DNA of 64,000 nucleotides from Callipepla californica brunnescens (Eukaryota; Chordata; Aves; Galliformes; Odontophoridae). Positions 1 through 15,500 of this stretch are shown here, piece by piece. Both the position numbers and the translations under genes were made by a program. Every line of letters starts with the position of its first letter. The stretch's first letter is position 1. The DNA lies in the NCBI GenBank assembly GCA_023055505.1, contig JALIRH010000036.1, positions 4,402,001-4,466,000 on the forward strand. Reading direction: 5' to 3'. Under the pieces are notes generated by a model. The model did no database searches and was not told the DNA's origin. It saw only the letters and a list, made by a program, of their open reading frames with translations.

Positions 1-446
1 TCCCACTGACTTCCAGGAGTATACCCAAAGAAAAGGTACCACAGCTTTAAAAGAAACATGGACACTGTGGCAGAGTGATCCATGGAAATGTAGTTCTGGA
101 TCAGCAGGACTGCATGTTTCCCTGCAAAAGGAGCACTAAGAACCTCACTCCAGTGTGAACAAAGCAGCATCTTTCAGTGAATAGCAGCAGTATTTTGGCA
201 CTGTGTAATGCAGGGGTCTGTAAGAAGTTATTTTAAGTCTGTGAAGTGCAAGTGACTAATGTGTGTGCTCATCACACGATGAATGGAAGTCAAAGATGAG
301 ATAGCAAGCCTTCAAATCATACATATAGTTACTGGCTTTTGTTCCTGCATCCTAACGTGTGAAAGCAGCTTTTGTATTGATCCTGTAAGTCAGTGAAAAC
401 ACAGCTGCAGTGCTGGCGGTTTAAGCAACGTGCAACTGTTACTTAC
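1..446 (-). other. CFAP74 intron (partial), no exon seen
   Basis: This is the intron after exon 37. No segment continuing the expected C-terminus was found here, so the final coding exon should be outside the window. Confidence 0.7.
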
Positions 447-581
447 ATCAAAGTCAGCAGGTGGCACCCAACAAACACTGATGCATTTCACTTGGCCACG
501 ATCAACTTTTCCCTTCGCAGGCTCGACAGTGAATCCCTTCTCCTGGAGGCGTGACAGGTTATCAAACCTGAACTCCACGTT
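447..581 (-). CDS. CFAP74: CFAP74 coding exon 37 (residues 1621-1665), last exon in window
   Basis: 135 nt, acceptor cctcttgcag, donor TTTGAT/gtaagt. It encodes NVEFRFDNLSRLQEKGFTV and VDRGQVKCISVCWVPPADFD, the final ASH domain. The donor shows that at least one more exon follows, left of position 1. Confidence 0.94.
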
Positions 582-3500
582 CTGCAAGAGGCACATAGAC
601 ACTCTCATTACAGTCAGCCAGCTTCTTCCAGCTTCTTTACAGTAACACATGCTACACGTGGCCCCATTGTTTGCCACACTACTTCTGCCATTTGAAACTG
701 CTACCCATCTTATTCACTTATTCATAAAACAAATTCTAAAATGAGAGGATCAGAACTGCAGTTCAGGTCTGTGCTCAAACAGCTGTATTTCAGAATTAGA
801 AAAGGAAACAGTTAGATGAATTTTATTGTTTCCTTCTAACACTAATTCCTCATATCAGCTCCTGAACACTGATCTTATTTTCCTGACACCGATGCTTTTG
901 TGTTAAGTGCATTAGAAAATGAGAGTCATTTTTAATTTGGAGAGCACGTGTTTGACAGAAGGCACTGGTAAGCACTTCCACACCACCAATATTTTTAACA
1001 GCATCTAACAAAGCTGCATTTTCTTCACCTTCTTCGATGCAAACTGCGCTGTCTGTATAGCTCCAACCTTCAGTTCTGTCACTGCTGGCACCGGGGAATT
1101 CCCTCCCTCGGTGTGCTCCAGAAGCAGGAGAATGGACTTCACTTGTTCTTGTGCCTCTAAACAAATATGGATCAAATCAACTCTGGGGATAAGTCCAAAC
1201 TCCTGAAAGTGTGTTTGTTTCATAGCAACACAGTCAGGAGAGTCCAGCGTGTGGTACAATATGTAAACAATTTCATAAATACTTAATGCAGTGTAATCCT
1301 CTGTATTATGATTTAATACTAACAGGTTTTTGCAAGGTAAATTCCAAAGACAGATTACCTTCATTAGGATACAGCTGCATTAGAATTCAGATAAAGTCTT
1401 TTGGAAAGGTTACCCTTAGTGTAGTCACCAGATGAGGAACATCCCACATCCTGTAACTCACTGCTATGTGATACAGCGAGTGGCAGCACAGTACCTTCTT
1501 GGAGTGCTTTTTGCAGTGACAGAGGTAGTGCTGCAGCCAAGGACTCGATGGGCACATCTAGTGCAACTCCACCTTCCACAAACATGGGACGATCTCTTGC
1601 TGCACCCTTCAGCTGGATCACGTGGGCAGTTTTCTATATGGGACAAGAACACTTTGGGCACAGGTCACAGCTAGCACAAGAATCCTGCATCTTCCCCTTA
1701 TCCTGCATCTTCCCCTTGTCTGCTCAGGCACTTCTGTTTTAAACATTTCATTCCTGAGCAGCACGCCTCAGAAGGGATGGACAAACTTTTTACTAACACC
1801 ACTAACACAAGCAAATCTGCTGACAGACTCTGCTTCAAGTCAGTAAACTTGAACCAGCCTCCATTCATTTTATTCCATTTTCTTACCTGCAATTCCAAAT
1901 ATAATCTAGAGATACAAAACATGCGAGGAGAGAAACATTATTTATTTGGTCAGTATATTTCTGTCCACTTTGCAATGCCTGCTAATGGTCATTAGTTGTC
2001 ACCATTCATTAACTTTTGGTTGGCCTCTTTTGGAGCACAGCATAAATCCACCTGCCACGCTGCCAGCCCGCGTGTCCCGATTTGGGCTCTGCTTAAGCTC
2101 AACTGCTGCTCCACAGATGGAAGCCTCCTCCCTCATGCTGAGTGCATGCAGAAGCTGCTTCCTGGTACTCGGTGCACCTGCCAGTCTGCACTGTGCAGCA
2201 TCGCCCCACTCCCTCCTACAATTAAATGCTTCTTGCAGAGAGCCCAGCTGGAACTGTGCTCAGCAGCAAGGCAGCAAGCTCGCTCCCCCACCTCATGTGT
2301 TCATGCCTTACCTTGCCAAAGAGCACAACCTTGAGACACTCAGAACAGTATAGACCTTCGTGGTCAGGGCTGAAAGTAACAACAAAGTCCTGGCTCTTCC
2401 CAGCATCAATTTCTCCTTCTGTGGGAACAACACTGAACGCACTTACACCACTGCAGTTCTCTGTTCCTGGTAAACAGAAACAGACATAGGTAAGAAAGGA
2501 GGACAGTCCAGTTTTAGTTCTGCATATATTTTAAACCCATTTCAAGTTTGTTAGAACACAAAACAGGAGCTGACACGTGGTTCTGCAGCAAAACTGAGCG
2601 TTACAGATTCCAGAGAACACATTTATCACTTCAATGCATTTATCTCCAGTGGAGCTGAAGAGACATCACCAAAGCTTTCCTATATTCTGCCACATCTTTC
2701 TTTTACAGGGATGGACACCCCCAAATATGCTCTTTAACATAAGAATGCTGCATGGGCTTTTTCAGGTTCCAGCACTGGTGTCTCTTTCTGGATATCTGCT
2801 CGGGCTGCACAGATTTACAGCTGCCTATACTGACAGATTGAGTACAGCTCCTGATGGGGAAACACATTTGTCTTTAATCCCAGCCGTGTGCTGCCCCAGG
2901 TTTTGTCAGAGTGGTGCAGGTCAAACACGACAAAGTGTTACTGCTGTTACACAATGCACAGAAGTTACCAATGAGCTCTGTTCTTCTCACAGAGGACACG
3001 AAGGATGGAAACCTCCGGCAGTCTCTGTCCCTCGTTGATGACAGTGAATCCAGATGAACGGAGTAGTGCAGGGTCAGTGTGGAAGTGTTCTGTACCTGAC
3101 AACAGTTCACACAGCAGCTTTTCTTTATGAGAAACTGATTCTCAGGCCTGTTGGCTCTGTACTTTGTAAACTGGCTGAATTTACGTTGCTGTGTCATTAC
3201 ACTATCGTGTACCCTCTGCATTCTGGCTAAGAGATGACACAAGCCCTTCCTCTTCCACAGAAGGCACCACATCCCTGTTATTTGCATAGGCAGAGCCCTG
3301 CAGGCAGCACAGAACCAGCAAACAAGACCCTCCCACACAGCACTGCTACCTTTAGCCCGAATATATCTCAGCCTCAGATCACTCTGACAGATGTGCCTTT
3401 AAAGCTCTGTTCCTTTGTTGAGAGCTTACATTCCACCAGTCTGGAAACCATAGAACTCTTCATCCTACCTCCAGGAATTGTTGATGTGCTTTCTGATTCA

Positions 3501-6500
3501 GCACAGAGGACTTTACCTTGAACGTGGATGTTGCTTTCTCTCTGGCTAGGACATAACCCAAATCAAGTACTTCTTCCACAGAGCAAACAGTTGATGGTGT
3601 CACCCCATAACCAGTGATCCTCAGTGATAAGTTGCTTTTTACAGTCTGGATGTCCAGCATCTCAAAGAACTGCCAAGGAGATGTCTGCATCAGCCCATAT
3701 TCGGAAGGAAAACACCCCCACACCCTTCCACAGCACTGCCTGGGCTCCAGCTCAGCCTCCCTGCACCCCAGGCAAGCTTCTGCCTATTATACAGACACAG
3801 CCCAGTCAGCAAATGCGTATATAATGCACCCCTTATATCTCCCTCTTCTGCCTCACTTCTGTTCCCATTACATCTCCTCACTCACCGATTTATTCTTATT
3901 TGGAGAAAAGGAGATGATGAGGGTTCTGATTTCACCTGGCTCAAGCGTCCTAACCGGTCTGACCAACACAAAGGGACCACTGGGATTCAGAACTGAGAAC
4001 TGCAGCTGAAAAGCACAACTCAAGGAAAAAAGTTCATAAACAAGGACTGGAAAAAGATGTGAGAATAATTTTAAGCATTGTTCTGACCAAAACTGTGTAA
4101 ACATCCATCTCTCAAACGTGAACGATTGATAACTAAAAGGAAAAAAGGATATATCTGTTAAATGTTCTTGATAATGTATCTGTGTCACCAGATTTCAGCA
4201 TGAGACTGCAGGAACCTCCTCCTTACTTTAGTGTAGAACCCTTCCTACAGATAAGGCTCCAACTGAACAGCAACTGAGTGACAGATTAACTCGCTCATTC
4301 CAAACAAGGATACTGCCAGCTTCTCTGGGGAGATATTCTGCACTGCAGTTTGCTTAAGTATTGTTTGTCCTGTTGGGAATGAAAACAACCTTTAAAAACG
4401 TGAAGAAGCTTACTCCTAACACCATCACTGCTTTTAAATCATGTTTCTACCTGTGTCAAACATTCATTCCACTTCTATGGCTAAACAAATAATGTTCATC
4501 ACATGCTTTCAAATCGGGACAGCCATTTGCAGAGCTCCTGATTCCACATTTCAGTATCCAGTTAGCTTTCTGCATGCCTCAGTGGTCCAGACAGGCTCCT
4601 AATTTTCCACCTGAATACCTTTCACAGGGCTAATTTCTATACTGACATTTTAAGAATCCACTAAATACAAAAAGAAAATGCAAAACTATGCTCAGAAGAA
4701 ATTAAAGCCTGACAGAAAACAGTCAGTGTTCGAATTCAGGTTTCATACCTACTGCCACATCGCCAAAATCGACCGTGTTTTTTCCATTATCTGAAGTGAC
4801 CACAACAGATGGTGCTACAGCTGGACAATGCAGCTCCAAATACAAGGTGTTATAAGGGCTGGGGAGACAGTGAAAGGATATTTGCTCTAAAATTATACAG
4901 ACAAAAACCAAACAATTGTCAGAAATCCGTTCCTGTTCTGTTCCCATAACAGCACTGTTAAGCTGGTGTTACAAATTCTTAGTGGCTGATGTTTTTCGTG
5001 TACTGCCTCCACAGAAAGAAGGACTACATCAAGCTATTACATTTCTCATACAATTGTTCTCTAAGCTGCTTTGCTACTCACATGTTAGATTCTTACCCAA
5101 CCAGTTGGGCTGTGAGCACACATTTCTACCACTGACCTATGAAGTAATACAGGAAATGAACTAAATGAATGCATCAGCTCGTGTACCCCTTCCCTGCAAA
5201 CCTCCTGAAGCACCAAGAACTGCAGAGATCTTGCTTCACACCGTTTGTGTGTGGAATACCTGAAGCTGAGCTTTTCTGAGCCTTTGTTGTCATCAGTATC
5301 TCCACTTGCAACAAAGCATGGTATGATGTATTTTTCAAACGTCCCTCTGAAATTCCTTGTCAGGAATGCCCGGGCTGCTGCGTAACCTTCCGAGCTAGAA
5401 AATCCAGGAAGAAGAATCATCTTAGTAAGCCAGAGAGAGAAGAGGAAAAATAAATCCAAGATATCTACTGAATAGCTTGCATTTCCTTTGTTAGGCCATC
5501 AGATAGTTTCCGTCTGGGCTGAATTCACTCAGCTCTGTTGGTCCTATTTAGAAGAGGTGCATTGTTTAGTAATTTCTGTTGGTAACAAAGCTCAGCTGTC
5601 TAGGTGCCCTTTAAAATAACACTCTTGTATCCTCAGGCAGATCCACCCGTGCGGCCACACCTCGTGCTTTCCAATAGATTCTTTGAAGTCTTCGATTTCT
5701 CTGATGCACATAAAAGGATTCTTTGCCTTACATGAGAGGTTACAGCTGCGTGGTGTAAAAGCAGCACTAATTTTGGAAACAGCATTTGCAACATAGCTGA
5801 AGTTATTTCTTCACTACAGTTTGGTTTTTTGCCCACATATTGGTTTTAGTAGATTTATAAAGCACTCATAAAGAAAATTAGTTTAATGAGTAGAAATGTT
5901 TTTGCTGACTTACTCTGGCTTTATCTCTTTGGATTCTGGTTGCTCAGATTTACAAGAAGAGCTCAGGTGTTTAATGCTTCCAGTTCTTACAAACCGTCTC
6001 AAAGTCTGCTGTCTGGAAATGGGAACACTTAATTTGCTCCCCTCTCTCTTTTCATCTTTTTTCCTTTCCTGTAAATACACAGCAGTCTTAAACACTGATG
6101 CCAACCACAGGAAACGCAGCTGAGACATGGGTCTACAAACACAGTCCCTGGCCCAAGGATCACCTGAGGGGCAGTGCCCTGGGGGTGCAGCAAGGTAACA
6201 GACGTAGGTCACAGATGCAGTGGTTTCCATGTATGCCATCAACATTTAGGAAGTAGAAATCTGTTTTACTTCAGAAGTGTACATTTAACATTTTCAAGAC
6301 ATTCCTATCGGAATGCTTCTGAAATGTTACAGTGAAGTAAAATTTGTGCAGTCTGTTCACTGAGCACTGAGTGCAGCAGTGCAGCCCTGTACACACAGGT
6401 CTTACATCAATCATGAGTTTGGGCTTCAGCATGGAGATAATTTTACGATAAAAATACCATCTAGAGAAACAAATATCTGGAAGTACTGGAGCAACAGCAC

Positions 6501-9500
6501 GTGCTAGTTCTTAGCATTCCTTACTTGTATTTCTGCCCCTGTTGCAGCTGCTGTGCAGAGCCTCTGAGCTGCCTCTTCTCTGATTAGCTGATCTGACAAT
6601 GTTGGTCTGAAGGACACTTGAATCAAGCTTTTCTGGGAGAGAGCATATACAAGAATGATAGGCAGAATTCATCCCTCCTACACGTGGTATACCTACAAAG
6701 CTTGATAGGAGCATATATCTGATAACATTTTTTTTTCCCCTTGTGAGATGAGCCTAAGGATAAGGTCACTGCCAGCTTTCCTGAAGTCCTGCAGCGGGTT
6801 GGCGTTACACGACCAGCATTTCTGATAGCTGAACTTCCAAATAAATCCTAGTGATAGCACTGGGGAAAGAATATTCGGGGACAGCTCCCATAAATCATCA
6901 GCTAGATTTGATGGTTAACCCCTTAAGTTGCAAATCAAACTACTTCAGGTGAAGTCTTCCAACGATGCTAATAATAATTTGTTCTCAGCACCGTTTGCAA
7001 AGGACAGCACTTGCAGGGATGTAGGTAATCAAAAGATGTGTTTGAACACTTGACATTTAAAGTGAACGTACCTTCCCAGGCAGCACAGTTCCAACAGAAG
7101 GTGTGACTGTCACAGGACAGCCTTCTGGCACACAGAATTCAAACGAAGTGGGTCCAACAGGGGCAACTTCTCCATTGCCAATTCTTGGGACAGCATGAGT
7201 AAAGCAGTTGGCACTCACATGGGAATTCATCACATACAGTGTTGCAGTAGACACATCATTTAGAGCTGTTGCAGCAAACTGAACTAAGGAATGAGACAAT
7301 TCAAGAGGTGGGTGGACTCCAACTGCTCTGCATGACAGCTTGAATTGTCTAAAAATAAACACATGATAAATTGTCTCAGCATAAAATAGTCTCTTCATCA
7401 GCCCGAGAAATAGGAAACTGATCTTGTAGTCCTATTTCAGAAGAATTTCTCAAGCTTACAATGGAAATTCTGCATAAAGATGAACAGTAACACTATTTTT
7501 AATGAGCAATTGTCTAGACTGTACTTGAATTCTTCCTCTGTGAAGAAACACATCCAATCAAATCATTACATTTTTGTCATCACCATTTTAGCAGCATAGC
7601 TTAATGCATGAAGCATTTCCCACAAAAAAGTACTAATTAAAAAAAAAATGCTTCAGTAATTCTAATGACAGAGCAAGCAAGAGAGTTGGGGCAAGCTAGC
7701 AGCTTGCATGTGAGACGACAGGCAGCACAGCTTTATCCCAGCCTCACCTTGTCACAGTGGCAGGGATTTCATTACTGGACAAGCTGATGTGAATGGTAGA
7801 AGTAAACTGTGATATAGACTTCTAAACTAAGTACTGCTCAAGCAGTTTCTTCACATACCTATTAACCTCTGACTTGCAGGTCAGTTCAAAGCTGTACTCT
7901 TCTGCTTTGTTGGCTTTAAAGATCACATGCAATGTCATACTCTCAAGGGGAAGAAGAACTCCAAGTCCATCGTTGGGCTGAACTTCAACAAACTTCAAAG
8001 CAGCAAGATAGGAAATTATTGTTAGGATGAGTTATCAAATAAAGCTACATTACTGAATTTAATTGAATGAGTGAACTAATAAATTAAGATAAAAATATTG
8101 TTATCAAATCTACAAACATAAGGAAAACAGATCAAGTGAGAAGCTTTCACTTGAGTTACAGTGCCTAGTATCTGACCCATGTGCACTTCTGTTTTTCAGT
8201 TTGCTGTAAGATGAGAGAAGTTTAAATCCATTCACTCAGATTTCAGTAGAATCTCTCTCCCCAGCTTCTTCACATCCATAGTATCCTCCTTTCTCTAATG
8301 GTACTGATTTATTCTTCAAGGACAGCTGAATGAGATACGATACAAATCTCAACTGCTTCCCCCTGTATTTGAAGAGCTGATGCTTCTGTGATGTGCAGAC
8401 ACCACGATGACATCAGTTCAGTCCCTACAAATATATATATCTTGTGTTTGTATGAGTTAGTAATGTTCAGGCATGTCTTTCCATCACAGTTTCATCGTGA
8501 AACACATCCTGAAAAGTACAGCTTTAAAACTGTACTTTTAAAAAGCCTTTTAAATACTCTAATTTATTTTAGTTAACTACTTCATTTTAAATCACTACAA
8601 CAGCAGAGAAAGAGAGAACGTGTAATACAATGTCAGGCTCCTTGTAGCTCCAATTCCAGCCTGCTTCCTGCTGTGGTCATCATGGTACTGTGAGCTGGAA
8701 CAGCTCTTTTATCTCGACAAAAAAAGAAACAAAACTGTAATCCAGTAGACCAACCCTCAGGAAACTGGCAGCTCTTATGGTTAATTTAGCTTCCTCATCA
8801 ACTTATAGAGAGGCAGAAAGTACTTAAGTATGGTTCAGGGGATGACTCCTACTGAGCAGCTTGGACACAGTTACCCTGCTTTGAGGGTGAAGAGTTTCGA
8901 CGTTTGGATGCACTGTGCACGAAAATGCACATGCTGTCTGGAAAATGTTTATGGCATCATTTCAATAAACCAGTAACAAAACTTAGCTGTGTCTTTCCCC
9001 AGCACTGCTGGAGCAGCATTCCCACTGGTTCCCAGGAACCGGTTCTGATTTATTCACTCTTGCATTGAAACCTGATTTCTGAATAATTAAATATCCTTTA
9101 CTACAAGAAGCATGACCACCTACCTCTGGGAGTCCCACAAATCCAAACTCCTGTGGCAAGATGGACTTGTTTGTGAGTGTGACACTTGTCCACACAGCTT
9201 CATAGATGCTGCAGTATCCAAAATTGATCTCTGCTGGACTGATTTCCAAGTCAGAAGTAGTAACAATTGCATGGACAGTAAAATTAATTGGTTTTGTCTG
9301 AAACAAATTGAAGAGCAATGGATATAAACCTCTGTAGCACTGCGCTGAGAGGATTTAAGTGAAATTTCATCAGAAAAGATAATTACAAAATAAGTTGTTC
9401 TACAACATTCCTTGACAGCAAGGAATGGAAACGTAACATATTTATCTCGAACTTCAGTGCCATCATTATCCAAAAATAAGCTCTTCAGAGAGCAGAATTA

Positions 9501-12500
9501 CCCAAAAGCAATCCTTTCAGTTCTCTGGGATCCCATACCTTAGAATCTGCATCTCAAAATAATACAAATTCTAAGGCTATACATCAGCAGTAGAGAAAAG
9601 AAAGGAGAAACTGTGCTGTGGTATCTGAGAGCTCTCCATTGCAGAAAAAGGAAATAAATGAACACTAATTAGAAAGGATTACATTTTCTGTATTGTAAAC
9701 ATGCTGAATAAACTATCATGAGATCTATATCACCACTGCGAATGCCTTTTGCTGTTGTCATTGGACTTCAGCTTGTAAAGCAAGGTTAAGTGTAATGCTG
9801 TAATACAATGGAAAGAACAGCAATGGCAGCAGAGCATCAAAGTGCCAGGCTGCAGAAAGCGAGGGCTCACTCAGATGCAGCAGCCATGGGCACAGAAACA
9901 AAGGGAAAGAGCTGTTACCTTCAGAAGGCCTCAGGCACACAGGGACCCCCAGCAAGATCCCCTTGCTCCCACTGCCAGCCTTTAAATGCGGGCTGGGAAG
10001 GGGTGGATCCTGGCTCCTTCCCTTCCTGCCACTCAGCTCCACTGCAGCACCTGAGCTCCCTGGGCTGGCCCTGCCTGCCCACGAGGTGCTCCACCACTGC
10101 TGCAAGCTGTGGCTGAGCATGTCTGCTGCAGTTGGGTATCATTAAGTGGATGTAAACCAAAATAACAGATCTGCAGGATAAAAAAAACAAAACACAGCAA
10201 CTAACATTGCCTGCGATCCGTATCGTCACTGGAGCTTCCAGAACATTTGTCTCTTCATTAAAATAGTTCCCTGCGTCTTCAGGGAGGGAGCACCTGGAAT
10301 AACAACATTACATTCAGCTTCATAAAGATATTGTGACTGCTTTCTAGCTAAGGGGATTAATGAACTTTAATGGATGCGTTTCTGAACCAGAGGAAGAAAT
10401 AAAACCTATTACTTTAGACCTAAAAGTTCATTCTTTGGAGCTTTTAACATCGTATTTGTGTTACAGAGGGTTCACATGCAGAGTTGGTTAAGCACCAGCT
10501 CTTCAATGAAATTAACTGGAACTAAAGCATTGTGCACCTGCCAGCTGCCAGGAGAATGGCAGTAGAAATTACCAATGAAAAACAGCAGTGACCTATGAAG
10601 TTCGACCATTTATCCAAAAAGATACAATTTCTCATGTGAGAAACATTGCGGCCTTGCAATAGATTTGCTATGGAATGGCATCCATCGCAGAGCCTGCTCT
10701 GAGCTGCATGCATGGATTGCAAGGACATCCAGCAACGAAGGTAGAATCAGTGAGCACGCTTATTACTGCTGGGTTCTTTTTATTACTTAAAGATGGGACT
10801 TCAGGCACGTGGGAGTTTAAGGAGCTGGTTACAGAAGTCTGCAGCCAATTGTGCTTTCTTATAAACGCAGTCATGTAAAACTCCGAACAGTCTGCAGTTT
10901 ATCTTCTAAACAGAATACAAGGCTTCTGCATCTTTGCTGCACCCACAGCACATATCCGACCCATCCCGGGCAGCCGCTCCCTTCTGACACCAGCGCTGGT
11001 TAATTACCAGTCAATTGAGGCAGTACCAGTTGGATCACACGGCTCCAAGACATAAATAAAGTGAAACACACTTGGAGACCAATAGTGTCTGATTATGCAC
11101 CAGATTAGTCATTTACAAGTAATAGGCGTGTGCTCTGTGGCTGCAGCATCTTGCTATCATAAGCTTAATTTCAGAGCTTCAAGCCAAGACAATACAAAAG
11201 CTAACATTTTTAGCTGTGCTGGTCTATTTCTGGTGGCTTACAGCATCACAGTGAGTTGCTTCCTGTTTTTAGGACTTCACAGCAATAATATTCCTACTAC
11301 TATTATTGGAATTGCTTGCAATTTTTTAATGTATTATTAAAGGACAGTTACAAAATAAATAGCACCCACTCACGCTCATCACACTGATCTGAGATCCTGC
11401 AAGTCTGAGATGCGATTGCTAACTTGTTTAAAAATAGAACACAGAGATAAAAATAAAGTAGGGATAAAGTATCAGTCCCACTTTGTCACAGGACATTGGG
11501 ATAGCAGAAATTCGTGTGTTACAAAATAATCTTGGGGGAAACGTAATAATTATTACTGGAGGTGCACTGCTGTGGGTTCTAAAGGAGCTGTTGTGCCCTG
11601 GGGAAGGGACTCAGATCCTCCCGACTGCTTTCTGCAAACAGCATCTTTGTGCTCTAAAGCCGCTAAGGAAAAGCATGAGAGACCAATCGGCATCTGCAGG
11701 ACTGCTTCCAAATACAAGAGAAGTAGAAGATGCAGGATTTGGGAATGCTGAAAGTCAGCAGAGTAGAGAGTTTGCCTTCAGATGAGCAGGTCTTTGCTGC
11801 CAGCAGCCAGGTAGTTGTGCTGTTACATCTGACCGAGCATTTCGTGTGCACAGAACACCTGGGAGAGCTTCCCAGCCCTCGAGTCCTCTTATCTGCTCAC
11901 TTATTCTCACTGAATGAGTGCTTCTTTTTACTTTGGTGCTTTTAATAGAGCTCTTCTGTCTCGTGAGGAAACGGAGCTTAAGTCGATGAGGAAGCATTTA
12001 CAGAAATGTGTCACTGGCTCAGTGCTTCACATCAGCGTGCAGCGAGCTCCTGTCATACACCCCCTCCAGTGTTAGGCCTTTTAAAACGATCTGTATACCC
12101 ACACAGCCAGATACTTATTTTGTGTGTCAGAAAAGCCTTAATCTCATCAAATCTCCTTTCTGAAGCTTCCTCGTTTTTCAAAAGGCAGATTAATTTTCTA
12201 AATCCAAGCTATGCTTCCATCTACTCAGTAAGTACAGCAGTGCTTTGCAGCATCTGAAGTTTAAGAGGGGAAGAATGTCACGATAATGGCAATTGTTACG
12301 GTAACCAGGACTTGGTATGTTGGAAGGTTTGTGAATACTTTCAGTTCCTTGAATACTAACCAACCTGCTGAGAACCCTGATGGCAATGCTTAGCCCCTTG
12401 TTTTAGAGTTGGGTCTCATTTACAGAGATACACCACTGAGAATCCAAAGGTATCACGTGGCCTTGTTAAACTCTGTGAAAAACAATTGTTTTACCCCTGA

Positions 12501-15500
12501 GTTATGTTTGTACACACAGACACATTGTGAAGTAGAAAAGAAAAAACCTGCTGGGATGAGGCTTCCAGCATCTCTGAAGATGCAATGTACGTTCCTACAT
12601 GGAATTCAAAATCATTACATCCTCATTTTAGGGAAAACGTACGTGGGCAAGATATGAACAGGAAGTCCAACCACTCCTACCTTACCTAGCAGGGCAGGAG
12701 TGCGTGTCCAGAAATGATTTAATCAGTGATCCGTGAAGCAGCCACCTGCCTAGATAACTCCTCCTTCGTGCAAGAATAGCTTCCCCACAGAAATGGAAGC
12801 AGTCTACCAGGACTACAACTGCTAGGATTTTGACACTGCTGCTGTCACTGCAGGGAAAGCATTTCCTCATAGGATTGTGATCCAAGTTAATTTCCTTCTG
12901 GTGCATCTGGCATCTTTTAAGGGGGGAGAAGGGAGATTAGGACTGAACTGACACCAGCAGTGTGAAGTCCAGCCTGCTGCAGACATTAAGTGAAGGAAGG
13001 AAAAAATATCTGATTTGCTCAGATTGCACTGACAGCCTCCTGTGACATTATTTAAATGGCAAAAATAATAATGCTGTTGGGTTACCTGGGCAGGAACTTC
13101 AGGTGCACACTGAAGGATGACCGTGGTTGAATGCAGCCTGTTTTTGGAAGCAGCTTCATGTGTTTGCTCAATTCTTTGCATACTTCAAACTTCAAATGCA
13201 GCGTAGTTTTTGCTCTGCAAACAGATCAGACCTGCTCAAGTGGCACTGAGGGCTGCTGGTACTGCCATCTCGGCAGCATTTGCTCTTTCAAATGTTCAAA
13301 TGCTCCCCCTCCCCCTCTTGCATCTCTGCTCTACATTACAATTATAACTATTCCAAGCTTCCTTTGAAAATGAAGGGCAAGTAAATCTGCTACAGCAAAA
13401 TCACACACTTGCATTCTTTTAAGTTAAGTATAGAAAACAAGATTTTGGAATTACTGTAAGTAAACCCAGCTGTATTTCAGGCAAATGTACACAGCTGATT
13501 GGAATGTAATTATCAAAGTGCAGCACAGTGATAAGTCAGGTCAGTGGAAAGTCAAAGCCAAATTATTGTGAAATACCAGCTAATTATTTGCTGCTAAAAT
13601 ACATCCTCTCTATCTGAACCAATAGGAATGACTGGTGCAACATTTGAGGCATCTGACTGCTGCTAACTGCAGCACACAGCCTGCTCAAGGAGCCCTCCTG
13701 TGAGGATCTCTGTCAAGGAATGAGTGGTGGCAGGCAGTACGTACCAACAACAAACAGGCTGAGAACCAGAAAGATGAAGACCAGCAACACCTGAGTGCCC
13801 TGAGAGCTGCTACCAAACGCTGAGTGTCTCAGTGTGCACTCAGGTTTTTCTGGTGACCCCTTTCTAATAGGTGTGAAGGTACAGAACACTTGTAACTTCT
13901 CAGCAGGGATTCTGCAGGGCTAACGGTGTGATTAGGCTGCTGCCACTAGTTCTCTGCGAGGCAATTTGTGATCCGTTTGCTCTATGAATGGCACAGTGGA
14001 AGCAAAGCAAGCATCTTCCTGCTTTCTGAATTGTGGCCACACTACCATAGGGTGATAGCCACAAACCATACCCTGCTTTGGAATTGTGTGCCCGTGTGTA
14101 GAATTGCCAAGCAATTTACAAACATTTCTCTCGTCTTTTTCCTTCTCTTGGACTGGTTTACAAGCTGTCAGTCCAGATGGCCTGCTCTAAATCAACAACT
14201 GCAGCACGAGGTGCTGGGAGCTTGGAAGGATTGCTGACTGCTGACAATCTTATAGAACTACATAGCAGTTCTTTAAATCAGTGCAGATTATAACACGCCA
14301 ATGAAATTTTCAAAGTGATTTATATCTGAGAGGATTCTGGTGAAACGTTTTCACCCTTTATGCTGCACATTTATGCTTCCCAATCACTGTACTCTGTGTG
14401 ACCAGAAAGAAAAAACCAACAACTAACGTTTGGTAATTCTGCAGAGCTGGCAGGGAAAACGCAAGTACCAGAGCTATCTGTCTAACTCGAAAACTTTCTG
14501 ATACAAGCAACAGAAAAACTGTCACGGCTAGCAGAGGAAGAGATTTGTCAGGCACTGCATCTAACTGAATGATTCCATTTATTTGCTTTGGCAGATAGTG
14601 AGACAGAATATTCTTGCACATGTGACACTTGAAATTTCAGCACCGAAGACAATTCTTCCTAACAAAGGAGGTGGGGGGGATAGATTGAAGACTTGAATTG
14701 CCAAGGTACTAAGGAGGGCACAATACATATTAAGTGCTTTTAATTTAGTGGAAGTTGGTGAAGTCCTCTCAGTTAAGACGTTTTAGCCTAAGCAATTTGA
14801 CAGCTCCTATATTTGGAACCCTTTTGAAATCTTAAGTTTTCATTAGGATAGTTACATTCTTCTATGCTTGTAACTTTTATCCCTGGGTTATCTTCACCAA
14901 GTAAAACCCCTTACATAACTGGTGCTTCTCATATCTGTAGGCTGAATTTCTGAGATAACAGCTTTACTCATTTCTTTCCAACTGTGAAGGATCTCTGCAG
15001 TCTGTAATTCTGGTGAGAGGTTTTGAATGGATGCCTTTACAGAGCCGGTCTCCTCCACCCTCCCACAAAACCACCCCAACCTTGCTTAAATAGAACTGAA
15101 GATATGTGGATTGGTAGAGCAGGAATGCTAAGTGCTGCACTGTGTTTGTGTTAGGTAAAGGCATCCCAAGCACACCTGCAGACAGTCAGCAGAGGAAAAG
15201 TTTGTGTAACAGAATGTTACAGCAAGAAATGTCTGGGAGCCAATGAGCTGAAATCCTTCTGTTACACTGCAAACAGAAGGAGTCTTCAGGCATTACTGAT
15301 GCATACTGTGGAAATAGATATGTACAAAAATATCTGGGTAATTGGTAATTGATCATTTATCACTGTCTGCATACTTAAAAGGTATCTGTCACTCCACTGC
15401 AGTTCTTCAGTTCAGGAAAGGCTGCATCTTTCCTGTGTTACAGGAAACACAAAAGGACTGAATTGATTGATCCAGCATCACAGCCCACGTCTATGAAGAC